Assembly (NCBI RefSeq): GCF_024300625.1
Contig: NZ_CP101322.1
Location: 2,927,992 to 2,991,991, forward strand
DNA length: 64,000 nucleotides
Source of the DNA: Halovivax gelatinilyticus
Lineage (GTDB): Archaea > Halobacteriota > Halobacteria > Halobacteriales > Natrialbaceae
Direction of reading: 5' to 3'
Shown here: positions 43,379-52,541 of the stretch, one piece after another
Position numbering within the stretch: the first letter of the stretch is position 1
How the letters are laid out: every line of letters begins with the position of its first letter
Position numbers and translations under genes: made by a program
The notes under the pieces: generated by a model
Databases searched by the model: none
Told to the model about the DNA's origin: nothing
The model's input: only the letters and a program-made list of their open reading frames with translations

Positions 43379-44218
43379 ATGATTACGGGATCACAGATCG
43401 AACGGTGGCTCAGAGAGGACCTCGGCCACCACGACGTGACGAATCAGGTGCCGGGCGAAACCTCCGGTCGACTCGTCGCGACTGAACCGGGCGTCGCCGC
43501 GGGGTTCGACGCCGGGACGGCCGTCTTCGAGTACCTGGGCGTCGACGTGGTAGAGCGCGCCGAGGAGGGAACGGTGGTCGAATCGGGCGACACGATCCTT
43601 TCGGTCGACGGATCGGCGACGCAAATCCTCCGCGGTGAGCGTCTCGCAGTCAACCTGGTCGGCCACGCGTCGGGTATCGCGACGAAAACCCGAGGCGTCG
43701 TCGACGACGTTCGGCGAGCGGTCGGCGACGATGGGACGGCGCCTCCGCCACGCGTCGCCGCGACGCGAAAGACGACGCCCGGGCTGCGCGGACTCGAAAA
43801 GCGCGCCGTGGTCGCTGGCGGCGGTGACACGCACCGACTCGACCTCTCACACATGGTGATGGTGAAGGACAACCACGTCGCGGAGATGGGTCTCGAAGGG
43901 GCGATAACGCACTTTACCGACCGCAGTTCGTTCGCGACGAAGATCGAAGTCGAGGTCGAAGCCGTCGACGACGCCGTACGCGCCGCCGACGTCGGAGCGG
44001 ACGTCGTGTTGCTCGACAACATGGACCCGGGATCGGTTCGTCGGGCCGTCGACGAACTCGAGACGGCCGGTCACGCGGGCGTCCTGACCGAGGCCAGCGG
44101 CGGGATCACCGAGGAGACCGTCGCCGACTACGCGACGACGGGCGTCGACGTCATCTCGATGGGCTCGCTCACCCACTCGGCACCGTCGCTCGATCTCTCC
44201 TTTCGGACCGGCGAGTGA
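43379..44218 (+). CDS. nadC: Nicotinate-nucleotide pyrophosphorylase (carboxylating)
   Basis: 279 residues from ATG 43379, with a GGAGGGAAGG ribosome-binding-like run about 20 bases upstream. The enzyme is a type II phosphoribosyltransferase converting quinolinate and PRPP to nicotinate mononucleotide. Characteristic pieces are REDLGHHDVTNQV, LNLVGH-like AVNLVGHASGIAT, ATRKTTPGLRGLEKRAV and MVKDNHVAEMG, with EVEVEAVDDAVRA and DNMDPGSVRRAV in the barrel. It completes the de novo NAD route with nadA and nadB, but must have its own promoter because of the intervening reverse gene. Confidence 0.96.
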   Translation: MITGSQIERWLREDLGHHDVTNQVPGETSGRLVATEPGVAAGFDAGTAVFEYLGVDVVERAEEGTVVESGDTILSVDGSATQILRGERLAVNLVGHASGIATKTRGVVDDVRRAVGDDGTAPPPRVAATRKTTPGLRGLEKRAVVAGGGDTHRLDLSHMVMVKDNHVAEMGLEGAITHFTDRSSFATKIEVEVEAVDDAVRAADVGADVVLLDNMDPGSVRRAVDELETAGHAGVLTEASGGITEETVADYATTGVDVISMGSLTHSAPSLDLSFRTGE

Positions 44219-44328
44219 GCGCTCGTCACGTATCGGACGTTCTCCTCCGGACGAGGGCCACAACGATCCGATCGAGTGGTTGCACGTGCGGGTTTCCCTC
44301 CTTTACCGGCAGACCGCGTCGAACGGGT

Positions 44329-45801
44329 ATGTCGACGCTGCCGTTAGCCCCGGAGTCGGGATGGGACGCACTGTACCGAGACGGCGAGTGGATCGAACCC
44401 GGCGATCGCGAGTCGATCGAGGTGGATAATCCGTACACGCGCGAGACGATCGCGACGGTTCCGGCTGGGACGCAAGAGGATGTCGACCGCGCGTACGAAG
44501 TTGCGGCCTCCTGCCAGGAAGCCTGGGCGAATCAACCACCCCAACGTCGGGCCAGCGTCTGCAACCGGGCGCTTCGGGCGCTGACCGATCACTGGGACGA
44601 GGTCGTCGAACTCCTGGCGGTCGAATCCGGGAGCACCTCGGTAAAGAGCGTCGCCGAGTTGCAGACGGCCAAGGGGATGATGCAGCAGGCGGCGAGCTAT
44701 CCGTTCCGCATGGCCGGCGAGCACGCGGACTCGATCGTTCCCGGAAAGGAGAACGTCGTCGAGCGAGTCCCAGTGGGCGTCGTCGGCGTCATCTCGCCGT
44801 GGAACTTTCCGCTGCACCTCTCGATGCGAGCCGTCGCTCCGGCCATCGCGGCCGGTAACGCCGTCGTGTTGAAGCCGGCGTCGAATACGCCGATCACCGG
44901 CGGGCTCCTGCTCGCCCGGCTCTTCGAGGAGGCGGGCCTCCCGGACGGCGTCTTGAACGTCGTTACGGGACGCGGTTCGGAGATCGGTGACGCGATGGCG
45001 GGCCACGAAATTCCGCGCGTCCTCGCCTTTACCGGCTCGACGGAGATCGGCCAGCGAGTGGCGAAACGCGCGGCCGAGAACACGGCGCTGCCGGCGCTCG
45101 AACTCGGCGGAAATAACGTCCACGTCGTGACCGAGAACGCGGATCTGGATCGAGCGATAGACGGCGCCGTCTTCGGATCGTTCCTCCACCAGGGCCAGGC
45201 GTGCATTTCGATCAACCGCCACCTCGTCCACGAGTCTCTGTACGACGAGTACGTCGACGCGCTAACAGACCGCGCCGCGTCGCTCCCGGCCGGCGATCCG
45301 CTCGACGACGACACCGTCATCGGGCCGATCATCGACGAGAATCAGCGCGACACGATGCTGGAGTTCGTCGCGGAAAGCGTCGACGAGGGCGCGACGATCG
45401 TGACCGGCGGCGAGCACGAGGGATTGGTGGTCGAGCCGACCGTCCTCGCCGACGCGTCGAACCAGATGGCCGCGGCGTGTAACGAACACTTCGGCCCGAT
45501 CGCCCCGGTCATCCCCTACGCGGACGACGAGGAGGCGATCGAACTCGCGAACGACACCGTCCACGGTCTCTCCGGATCGGTTCACTCCGCGGATCTCTCA
45601 CAGGCGCGTCGGATCGCCGACGGCATCGAGACGGGGATGATACACGTAAACGATCAGCCGATCAACGACGAACCGCACGTCCCCTTCGGCGGCGTGAAAG
45701 ACTCCGGACTCGGGCGGTACAACGCCGACTCGATCCTGGAGGAAGTGACGACGACGAAGTGGATCTCGATCCAGCACGAGCCGCGACAGTACCAGTTCTG
45801 A
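44329..45801 (+). CDS. Aldehyde dehydrogenase family protein (NAD(P)+-dependent)
   Basis: 490 residues from ATG 44329. The ALDH fold is complete: GVVGVISPWNFPLHLSMRAV, LKPASNTPITGG, AFTGSTEIGQRVA, the general-base Glu in PALELGGNN and the catalytic Cys in HQGQACISINR. The C-terminal end carries PFGGVKDSGLGRYN. It most resembles benzaldehyde/vanillin-type or generic aldehyde dehydrogenases; the natural aldehyde is unknown. A CTTTACC box lies about 27 bases before the ATG, while the frame itself continues upstream over it. The preceding gene is nadC. Confidence 0.9.
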   Translation: MSTLPLAPESGWDALYRDGEWIEPGDRESIEVDNPYTRETIATVPAGTQEDVDRAYEVAASCQEAWANQPPQRRASVCNRALRALTDHWDEVVELLAVESGSTSVKSVAELQTAKGMMQQAASYPFRMAGEHADSIVPGKENVVERVPVGVVGVISPWNFPLHLSMRAVAPAIAAGNAVVLKPASNTPITGGLLLARLFEEAGLPDGVLNVVTGRGSEIGDAMAGHEIPRVLAFTGSTEIGQRVAKRAAENTALPALELGGNNVHVVTENADLDRAIDGAVFGSFLHQGQACISINRHLVHESLYDEYVDALTDRAASLPAGDPLDDDTVIGPIIDENQRDTMLEFVAESVDEGATIVTGGEHEGLVVEPTVLADASNQMAAACNEHFGPIAPVIPYADDEEAIELANDTVHGLSGSVHSADLSQARRIADGIETGMIHVNDQPINDEPHVPFGGVKDSGLGRYNADSILEEVTTTKWISIQHEPRQYQF

Positions 45802-45899
45802 TCCGAGCGTCATCTGCGCGGTCGGTTCGGCTGCGTCGAGTGAGACGCGCTTGGCCGGAATCGAAAGAATAGACTGCGCGGGACGAATTGGTCAGCGAG

Positions 45900-46850
45900 A
45901 TGAGCGACCACGAGATCCTGATACCGCACCGCTACTCGAAAGAGGCGCGAGAGACGCTCGCCGTCCGACTGGAGGAACTCGAGGGGGCGACCGTCACGGT
46001 CGCCGAGACACCCGAAGCGTCGATTTCGGGGATCGAAACCGCCACGGCGGCGCTCACGCCGAGTCTCCCCGACGAGTGGCTCGACCGAGCCCAGAACCTA
46101 CAGTGGGCGCAGGCGAGCACCGCGGGTTACGACCACTACGACCTCGACGCGCTGGAAAACGCGGGCATCATCCTGACGAACGCGACGGGTGTTCACGGAC
46201 AGCCGATGGCTGAGTGGGCGCTCGGGGCCATGCTCGGCATCGAGCGAGGGCTCTTCGAGGCACGAGACCGTCAACGCGAGTCGCTGTGGCTCCGAGAGAG
46301 CGGCGGCGAACTCGCGAGCAAGACGGTCGGGATCGTCGGCCTCGGGGCAATCGGCGGGCGAACCGCAGAACTCGCGTCGGCGATCGGCTGTCGGGTGATC
46401 GGAACGAAGCGCGATCCGTCGACCGCGCCCGACGCCGTCGACGAGGTGTATCCGGCCGACGAACTCGATTCGGTCCTCTCGCGAGTGGATTACCTCGTCC
46501 TCGCCTGTCCGCTGACCGACGAGACGCGAGGACTGATCGACCGCGAAGCGCTCCGGACCATGCCTCGCGACGCCGTCGTCGTCAACGTCGCCAGGGGCGA
46601 CGTCGTCGTAGAGGAGGCGCTCGTCGAGTCGCTCCAGCAGGGTCGGATCAGCGGGGCGGCGCTCGACGTCTTCTCGACGGAGCCCTTGCCCGCCGACTCG
46701 CCGCTGTGGAATCTTCCCAACGTCCTCGTCACCCCACACGTGTCGGGCTCGACGCCGCACTACTACGATCGGATCGCCGAAATCTTCATCGAGAACTTCG
46801 AACGCTTCGCGAGCGGAAAACTGGACGATATGCGCAATCGCGTCGTGTGA
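45900..46850 (+). CDS. D-2-hydroxyacid dehydrogenase
   Basis: 316 residues from ATG 45900 (an in-frame TTG at 45888 is an alternative). The Rossmann domain carries the dinucleotide motif GIVGLGAIGGRTAEL. Catalytic elements are VVNVARGDVVVEEAL (with Arg) and the His in TPHVSGSTPHYYDR, with a Glu in between. The family reduces 2-keto acids such as glyoxylate, hydroxypyruvate or phenylpyruvate, or oxidises D-hydroxy acids. The substrate is not evident. It follows the aldehyde dehydrogenase with a 98-base gap on the same strand and may be transcribed with it. Confidence 0.9.
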   Translation: MSDHEILIPHRYSKEARETLAVRLEELEGATVTVAETPEASISGIETATAALTPSLPDEWLDRAQNLQWAQASTAGYDHYDLDALENAGIILTNATGVHGQPMAEWALGAMLGIERGLFEARDRQRESLWLRESGGELASKTVGIVGLGAIGGRTAELASAIGCRVIGTKRDPSTAPDAVDEVYPADELDSVLSRVDYLVLACPLTDETRGLIDREALRTMPRDAVVVNVARGDVVVEEALVESLQQGRISGAALDVFSTEPLPADSPLWNLPNVLVTPHVSGSTPHYYDRIAEIFIENFERFASGKLDDMRNRVV

Positions 46851-46893
46851 ACCAGGGAAACGGTTACGGCTGCCGTCGATGTGGGTGCGCCAT

Positions 46894-47394
46894 ATGGATG
46901 ACGGGCGCTACGTCGACGGTCGGTCGCGGGATCGACCGCCCCGGCTCGAACGGCGGTCGCGCGGGCTGAGCAGTACGATAGCGGGCGCGGTCATCGGTAC
47001 ATTCGCCGCCGCGGCGACGGCCGTCGGCTCGTCGCCCTACGTCCTCGCGGTGGCCGCGCTGATGGGCGCCAGCGCGGGGGCCTTCGGTTCGCTCGTCGTC
47101 GATCGGATCGACGTTCTCGGCCGGTACGTCCGCCGGGACGGTCCTGCAGTCCGTCGGGAACGACGTGACGTCGAATCCGGTGGCGGCGGGGTTGATCGGT
47201 CCGCAGTGAGCGCCCAATCCCCATCGCTGTCCTGGTTTCACCGAAGCGCGTGTTTCCTCTCGACCGCGCTGGCGACCGCTATTTTACTGATCTGGGCCCT
47301 CGAACTCGATGCGGTCCGGCCAGGGTACGCCGCGGCGACCGCCGCCGGCTCACTCTCGTACGCCGTGCTCGCCTCGAGGCTCCCCCGTTGGTGA
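46894..47394 (+). CDS. Small multi-pass membrane protein
   Basis: 166 residues from ATG 46894, five codons after an in-frame ATG at 46879. A basic N-terminus (RLERRSRG) precedes two hydrophobic helices (STIAGAVIGTFAAAATAV, PYVLAVAALMGASAGAFGSLV). A charged loop then leads to two more (ACFLSTALATAILLIWALEL, YAAATAAGSLSYAVLASRL). No family recognised. It lies between a dehydrogenase and a convergent acetyltransferase. A GGTTACGG box about 28 bases upstream is a weak promoter candidate. Coding status is likely but not certain. Confidence 0.6.
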   Translation: MDDGRYVDGRSRDRPPRLERRSRGLSSTIAGAVIGTFAAAATAVGSSPYVLAVAALMGASAGAFGSLVVDRIDVLGRYVRRDGPAVRRERRDVESGGGGVDRSAVSAQSPSLSWFHRSACFLSTALATAILLIWALELDAVRPGYAAATAAGSLSYAVLASRLPRW

Positions 47395-47417
47395 TCTGCT
47401 GGTGTCGGCTCCCGTCG

Positions 47418-47936
47418 TCATCGTTCGATCGGAGTGGAGAGCCGGCGCTCCATCGTCACGTAATCGTAGGGTCGGTCGGGTTTTTCGTGGGTCTCGACTG
47501 TCTCGTAACCACGGTCTGCGTACCAATCGAAGAGGAAGGGGTGATTCGAGTACGTCGTCAGTTGCATCCGGTCGTGGCCTCGATCCAGCGCGATCGCTTC
47601 CATCCGATCGAAGAGGGCTCGGGCGAGCCCCCGGCCCTGCCAGTCGTCGACGACGGCCAGCCGCTCCATGTATGGATCGTCCCGCTCTTCGAGCATGCGG
47701 ACGGATCCGACGATCTGGCGTCGATCGGACGCGCCGGTGGCCGACGCATCGGCGGGTTCGGCCACCAGCGTGACCGCGTCGGCGGCCAGCCACTCGGCGA
47801 CGGTGTCGGCTTCAATCTCGGTCATCCGGGTCGGAAAGCCCCGTTCCGCGCCGGTTCGGTAGGCGTTCCGGTAACACGCTGCGAGCGCCGAAGCGTCGGC
47901 CCGGTCGGCGTCTCGAATGTCCACGTCGGAGGTCAC
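47418..47936 (-). CDS. GNAT family N-acetyltransferase
   Basis: 172 residues. The acetyl-CoA-binding motif is QGRGLARALFDRMEAIA, preceded by the long strand MERLAVVDDW, as in GCN5-related acetyltransferases. The N-terminal half begins VDIRDADRADASALAAC. The C-terminal part has LTTYSNHPFLFDWYADRGYE, typical of the last strands and the substrate-side helix. Such enzymes transfer acetyl to a protein N-terminus or a small amine; this one cannot be assigned. It lies convergent with the small membrane-protein gene. Confidence 0.88.
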   Translation of the reverse strand: MTSDVDIRDADRADASALAACYRNAYRTGAERGFPTRMTEIEADTVAEWLAADAVTLVAEPADASATGASDRRQIVGSVRMLEERDDPYMERLAVVDDWQGRGLARALFDRMEAIALDRGHDRMQLTTYSNHPFLFDWYADRGYETVETHEKPDRPYDYVTMERRLSTPIER

Positions 47937-48047
47937 GTCGGGTGGTCGTCGCGAGCAAACGATAAGGGATTCGAATCCGGTGGCTCACGTCGGGGGCGAT
48001 CGAGACCGGCGAGTCGACTCGGTTCGAGGCGGGGGCCGACTCGACCA

Positions 48048-49334
48048 TTACACGGCGTCGATCGCCCGGTCGAGATCGGCGATGACGTCGTCTACGTCCT
48101 CGATACCGACGGAGAGGCGCACTAGTTCGGGCGACACGCCGCTGGCGAGCTGTTCGTCCTCGCTCAGTTGCTGGTGGGTCGTGCTGCTCGGATGGATGAT
48201 CAGCGTCTTGGCGTCGCCGACGTTGGCGAGCAGGCTCGTCAACTCCACCTCGTTGCACACCGTCTCCGCTGCGTCGAAGCCACCCTCCAGGCCGAACGTT
48301 ACGATACCACCGTAGCCGCCGTTCAGGTACGTCTCGGCGTTCTCGTGAGTTTCGTGCGATTCGAGGCCGGGATAGGTGACCCACGCGACGTCGGGGTGGT
48401 CTTCGAGGTACTCGGCGACGGCGAGGGCGTTCTCGCAGTGGCGGTCCATCCGGAGCGAGAGCGATTCGAGTTTCTGGAGCGTCGTCCAGGCGTCGAACGG
48501 CGACTGCTGGTTGCCCAGATCCCGCAGACCGCGGGTGCGGGCGGCGATCGCGAACGCCTGCTCGCCGAACGTTTCGTAGAAGTTCACGCCGTGGTAGGCG
48601 GGGTTCGGCTCCGCAATCTCCGGGTAGTCACCCTCGTCCCACGGGAAGGTTCCACCGTCGACGAGGACGCCGCCGACCGTCGACCCGGCGCCGTGCATCC
48701 ACTTCGTCGTCGAGTGCCAGACCAGATCGGCGCCGTGGTCGATCGGGTTGCAGAGGTAGGGCGTGGCGAACGTGTTGTCGACGAACAGGGGGACGTCGTG
48801 GTCGTGAGCGATGTCGGCGATCCGCTCGATGTCGGGCGTCACGAGCGCGGGATTGCCGATCGTCTCCAGGTGGACGAACGCGGTGTTCTCGTCGATCGCC
48901 GCCTCGTAGGCGTCGTACTCGAGCGTGTCGACGAATTTCGTCTCGATGCCCCGCTTGGCGACGGTGTGGGTGAGGTAGGTGTAGGTCCCGCCGTAGAGCG
49001 ACGAGGCGCTCACGATGTTGTCGCCCACGTCGGCGAGGATGAACGTCGCGAGATCGAACGCGGCCATCCCCGAAGCCGTCGCGAGCGCACCGACGCCTCC
49101 TTCGAGGGTCGCGACGCGCTCTTCTAACATCGCGTTCGTCGGGTTCATGATCCGCGAGTAAATGTTTCCGAACTCCTCCAGGCCGAAGAGCGACGCGGCG
49201 TGATCCGTGTCGTCGAACGTGTACGACGTCGTCTGGTAGATGGGCGGTGCCCGGGCCCCGGTCGTCGGATCCGGTTTCTGGCCGGCGTGAATACTTCGCG
49301 TGGCGAACCCGTCCGTCGGTTGCTCGTCTTCCAT
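48048..49334 (-). CDS. metY: O-acetylhomoserine aminocarboxypropyltransferase/cysteine synthase family protein
   Basis: 428 residues, a PLP enzyme of the Cys/Met metabolism family. The N-terminus is GFATRSIHAGQKPDPTTGARA, followed by YSRIMNPTNAMLEERVA and LATASGMAAFDLA. The Schiff-base lysine is in WHSTTKWMHGAGST, and the C-terminal end has LSVGIEDVDDVIADLDRA. The long form (about 430 residues) with this insert pattern is that of O-acetylhomoserine sulfhydrylase, which makes homocysteine or methionine precursors from O-acetylhomoserine and sulfide. A metX gene is not adjacent in this window. Confidence 0.92.
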   Translation of the reverse strand: MEDEQPTDGFATRSIHAGQKPDPTTGARAPPIYQTTSYTFDDTDHAASLFGLEEFGNIYSRIMNPTNAMLEERVATLEGGVGALATASGMAAFDLATFILADVGDNIVSASSLYGGTYTYLTHTVAKRGIETKFVDTLEYDAYEAAIDENTAFVHLETIGNPALVTPDIERIADIAHDHDVPLFVDNTFATPYLCNPIDHGADLVWHSTTKWMHGAGSTVGGVLVDGGTFPWDEGDYPEIAEPNPAYHGVNFYETFGEQAFAIAARTRGLRDLGNQQSPFDAWTTLQKLESLSLRMDRHCENALAVAEYLEDHPDVAWVTYPGLESHETHENAETYLNGGYGGIVTFGLEGGFDAAETVCNEVELTSLLANVGDAKTLIIHPSSTTHQQLSEDEQLASGVSPELVRLSVGIEDVDDVIADLDRAIDAV

Positions 49335-49404
49335 ACCCGTGGTTTCCGAGCCAGGGCCTAAACCCCGTCAGTAGCTGCAAAATCGGACGCTATCTCGGTC
49401 GACG

Positions 49405-49483
49405 CCCGCTGCTACGACGATTCACTCGACTCCCGCTGCTGTCGCGATCACTCAACTCCAACTGCTTGGACGATCACTCGAAT
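49405..49483. repeat. 26-27-bp tandem repeat reaching over the stop codon of gpmI
   Basis: Three units: 49405-49431 (CCCGCTGCTACGACGATTCA then CTCGACT), 49432-49457 (CCCGCTGCTGTCGCGATCAC then TCAACT) and 49458-49483 (CCAACTGCTTGGACGATCAC then TCGAAT). The rightmost one includes the stop codon of gpmI (49474-49476, minus strand); the others run downstream. No gene is visible in the gap 49335-49473. Confidence 0.75.
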
Positions 49484-51060
49484 TCGAGCAGATCGTCACC
49501 GGTCATCTCTGCCGGCCGGCTCACGCCGATGCGGGCGAGTAGCGTCGGTGCGACGTCAGCAAGCTCCCCGCCCGTTCGTACCCTCGTCTCGGTCGTTCGG
49601 TCCGACCCGACGTAGATGAACGGAACGTCGTTGGTGGTGTGGGCGGTGTGTGGATCGTTTGGCGTTCCCATGTCGTCTGCGTTGCCGTGATCGGCCGTCA
49701 CCAGGACGTGTACGTCGCGCGCGGTGAGATAATCCGCCAGCCGACCGAGTTGTTCGTCGACCGCCTCGACGGCCGCGACGGCGGCCTCGAAGTCGCCGGT
49801 GTGACCCACCATGTCCGGGTTGGCGTAGTTGAGTACGAGCACGTCCGCGTCAGTTTCGGCGAGGTGATCGATCGCCGAATCGGTGACTTCGGGTGCGCTC
49901 ATCTCCGGTTTCCGGTCGTACGTCGGGACGTCGGGGCTGTCGACGATCTCGCGAATCTCGCCGTCGAACTCGACCTCGCGACCGCCGTTTAAGAAGTAGG
50001 TGACGTGGGCGTACTTCTCGGATTCGGCGATGCGCAGTTGCGATCGGCCGGCGTTCGATAGCACTTCGCCGAGCGTGTTCGCCGGCCGTATCGGCGGAAA
50101 CGCGACCGGCAGGTCGAACGTCTCGTCGTACTGGGTCATCGTCGTCACTGCCACGTCCGGCGGATCGATCGTCATTTCGGCGCTCCAGTCGCCCGGTCGG
50201 ACGTCGGCGAGCAGCCGGGTGAGTTGGCGGGCGCGATCGGCTCTGAAGTTGAACCAGACCACGGCGTCGCCGTCACTGACTGCGGGCATCCCACTCACAC
50301 ATGTCGGAACGACGAACTCGTCCGTCTCATCGCGAGCGTACGACGCTTCGACGGCCTCGATCGCTGAAGAGGCGACGTACTCGCTCTCTCGCTCGACGAT
50401 GGCCCCGTAGGCTCGCTTCGTCCGCTCCCAGTTCTCGTCTCTGTCCATCGCGTAGTAGCGTCCGGAGACCGTCACGACGTGGCCGGTTCCCGCTTCGGCG
50501 ATCACTGATTCGAGTGCGGCGAGGTACTCGACGCCGCCGCGAGGGGAGGTGTCGCGCCCGTCCGTGAACGCGTGTGTGACGGCTTCGACGTCCCGCTCGG
50601 CGGCCAGTTCGATCAGCGCGTGGAGGTGAGCCTGATCGGAGTGGACCCCACCGTCGCTGACGAGGCCGAGAAAGTGGACGAGCCCGTCGTTCTGGCGGGC
50701 GAATTCGAACGCGTCCGTGATCGCCTCGTTTTCACGAATCGCCCCGTCTTCGATCGCGTCGGAGATGCGCGTGTACTCCTGGTTCACGACGCGTCCGGCG
50801 CCGATCGTGAGGTGACCGACTTCGCTATTTCCCATCTGGTCGTTCGGCAGCCCGACGCTTCGACCCGACGCGGTGAGGACGCCGAACGCTCCCGTTTCTG
50901 CGAGCCGATCGAAGGCGGGGGTCTCCGCGGCGACGACGGCGTTCCGTCCGGTCGTCTCTCCAGCGGTCTCTACCTCGTCCGTCGCATCGCTACTGCCCGG
51001 TGCGTGCGGATCTCCTGCGCCGAGCCCCCAGCCGTCGAGTACGATCAGCGCCGCGTCCAT
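49474..51060 (-). CDS. gpmI: 2,3-bisphosphoglycerate-independent phosphoglycerate mutase
   Basis: 528 residues, alkaline-phosphatase superfamily with two metals. The N-terminal IVLDGWGLG carries metal ligands, and the phosphorylated Ser79 lies in LPNDQMGNSEVGHLTIGAG. Further conserved pieces are HALIELAAERDVEAVTHAF, GRYYAMDRDENWERTKRAY, VWFNFRADRARQL and VTADHGNADDM. It interconverts 3- and 2-phosphoglycerate in lower glycolysis and gluconeogenesis. A small Gly/Asp/Glu insert near residues 15-38 (SSDATDEVETAGE) is unusual but compatible with the fold. A degenerate repeat covers its stop codon. Confidence 0.96.
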   Translation of the reverse strand: MDAALIVLDGWGLGAGDPHAPGSSDATDEVETAGETTGRNAVVAAETPAFDRLAETGAFGVLTASGRSVGLPNDQMGNSEVGHLTIGAGRVVNQEYTRISDAIEDGAIRENEAITDAFEFARQNDGLVHFLGLVSDGGVHSDQAHLHALIELAAERDVEAVTHAFTDGRDTSPRGGVEYLAALESVIAEAGTGHVVTVSGRYYAMDRDENWERTKRAYGAIVERESEYVASSAIEAVEASYARDETDEFVVPTCVSGMPAVSDGDAVVWFNFRADRARQLTRLLADVRPGDWSAEMTIDPPDVAVTTMTQYDETFDLPVAFPPIRPANTLGEVLSNAGRSQLRIAESEKYAHVTYFLNGGREVEFDGEIREIVDSPDVPTYDRKPEMSAPEVTDSAIDHLAETDADVLVLNYANPDMVGHTGDFEAAVAAVEAVDEQLGRLADYLTARDVHVLVTADHGNADDMGTPNDPHTAHTTNDVPFIYVGSDRTTETRVRTGGELADVAPTLLARIGVSRPAEMTGDDLLEFE

Positions 51061-51118
51061 GCGCGAGTGATCACGACGTGAAACTAACTAGCTGTCGCTC
51101 CCGGCCCGGTTACCGCGA

Positions 51119-51128
51119 AGCTTTTTGC
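51119..51128 (+). promoter_or_regulatory. TATA-like box of nurA
   Basis: AGCTTTTTGC is centred about 28 bases before ATG 51152. It supports the internal start rather than the in-frame ATGs at 51125 and 51140. Confidence 0.5.
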
Positions 51129-51151
51129 AGTCGGGTTGGATGCTTCGGTCG

Positions 51152-52441
51152 ATGACGCTCGATCCGGTTCACTACGACGGCATCGCACGCCTCGCCCGTC
51201 GGATCGATCACGGCGCGTCCGAGCGAGATCACCGGGACTTCGCCGAGACGGTCTGGGAGTCGTTTCTCGATCCGCTCACCGACGGCGACCGGGTCGTTTT
51301 GGAGCCGATCGAATCCGTCAGTCGACACCTGATCGACGTCGAAGACGTCGCCCTCGCCGAGCGACCGTTCGACCGCGAGCACGGCCTGGACGCCGGCACG
51401 ATCAATCCGACGACGTTTCGAAACGGACTCGTCCTCGATATCGCGCAGGCGGCGATGGCGTCGACGCCGACGGATCTCGATCTCCACCGGTCGCGGACCG
51501 TCGTCGCCTCCGTCCACTCGAACGATCCGACGGCGTCGGTCGACGACCGCTGGGGCCGATTCGACGAGGGATTCAGCCGAAGTCGAGCGATACAGGTCCC
51601 GCCACTCCCGCGGTTCGCCGAGGGCGTCGTCCACGCGCTCGCGCTCTACCTGGCCGAGAGCGAACACGCTCTCGAACACGCAGAAGCCGTCTCGGAGCTG
51701 TTGATCCTCGATGGCCCGTTGTATCCGCGCGGCATCCTGCGCTGGAACGATCAACACCCGGACCTCGCGAGTTTTCTCGTGGCGGATCAACAGCCTCAGT
51801 CGGTCCTCGAAAACTACGTCCGGCTCGTCGAGTCGTTCGTCGAGCGTGACGTCCCGTTCGTCGGATTCGTCAAGAATCCCGCCACGCGAGTCATCTCTCG
51901 GACGGTCATTGGGAAGGGCGAATCGGCGCCGTGGACCGACGATACGTCATTTTTCACCCGGGTGCTCGAACGCGGCGAGTACGTCGACGACGTCGAGGGG
52001 ACGCGCTGGGAGCGAGACACGGACGGCTTGACCTACACCGGCTGGTTCCGATCGCGGGGCGGCGTCGACGCACCGCTGTCCGTCGACGGCGACGCGCTGG
52101 GGGTCGAACGAAAACTAGATCCCGTCGCGTACGAGGTGACGTTCTTCGTGATCTACGACCCGCGGGTCGACCTCTGCTATCGCGTGGAAGCGCCGTACGC
52201 GTTCACCCGCGACGACGACCGTCGAGCGCGACTCACCCGCCAGCTTCTCTCCGACGTGGCTATCTCGGCCGGACCGCCCGCCGTCGTCGAAAAGGCCGAC
52301 GAACTGGCGCGCATCAGCGCCTCGGAGAAACACTCCCTTCGAGAGACGTTCGAAGCCAGATTCGAGACGACGAGAGAGCGCGATTACGACGACCATCGGT
52401 GGGGTGGAACGGCCGAACAGACGACTGGGTTCGAGCGGTGA
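51152..52441 (+). CDS. nurA: DNA double-strand-break repair nuclease NurA
   Basis: 429 residues. The NurA domain covers most of the chain: VLDIAQAAMASTPTDLDLH and VVASVHSND near residues 95-130, LLILDGPLYPRGIL near 190 and PFVGFVKNPATRVI near 235. The acidic metal-binding positions typical of the RNase H-like core are compatible. The C-terminal part contains YEVTFFVIYDPRVDLCYRVE. NurA is the 5'-3' nuclease working with the HerA translocase in end resection. herA is encoded 1.3 kb downstream on the same strand. mre11/rad50 are not in this window. Confidence 0.9.
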   Translation: MTLDPVHYDGIARLARRIDHGASERDHRDFAETVWESFLDPLTDGDRVVLEPIESVSRHLIDVEDVALAERPFDREHGLDAGTINPTTFRNGLVLDIAQAAMASTPTDLDLHRSRTVVASVHSNDPTASVDDRWGRFDEGFSRSRAIQVPPLPRFAEGVVHALALYLAESEHALEHAEAVSELLILDGPLYPRGILRWNDQHPDLASFLVADQQPQSVLENYVRLVESFVERDVPFVGFVKNPATRVISRTVIGKGESAPWTDDTSFFTRVLERGEYVDDVEGTRWERDTDGLTYTGWFRSRGGVDAPLSVDGDALGVERKLDPVAYEVTFFVIYDPRVDLCYRVEAPYAFTRDDDRRARLTRQLLSDVAISAGPPAVVEKADELARISASEKHSLRETFEARFETTRERDYDDHRWGGTAEQTTGFER

Positions 52442-52541
52442 GCCGACGGTCACATCGTTCCGACGGTCCTCGGTCGGTGTCTCGTTTCATCGATCGTGTA
52501 GCCACCAACAACTTTTCTCCCGTGACGTCCTAGTACTGAGT

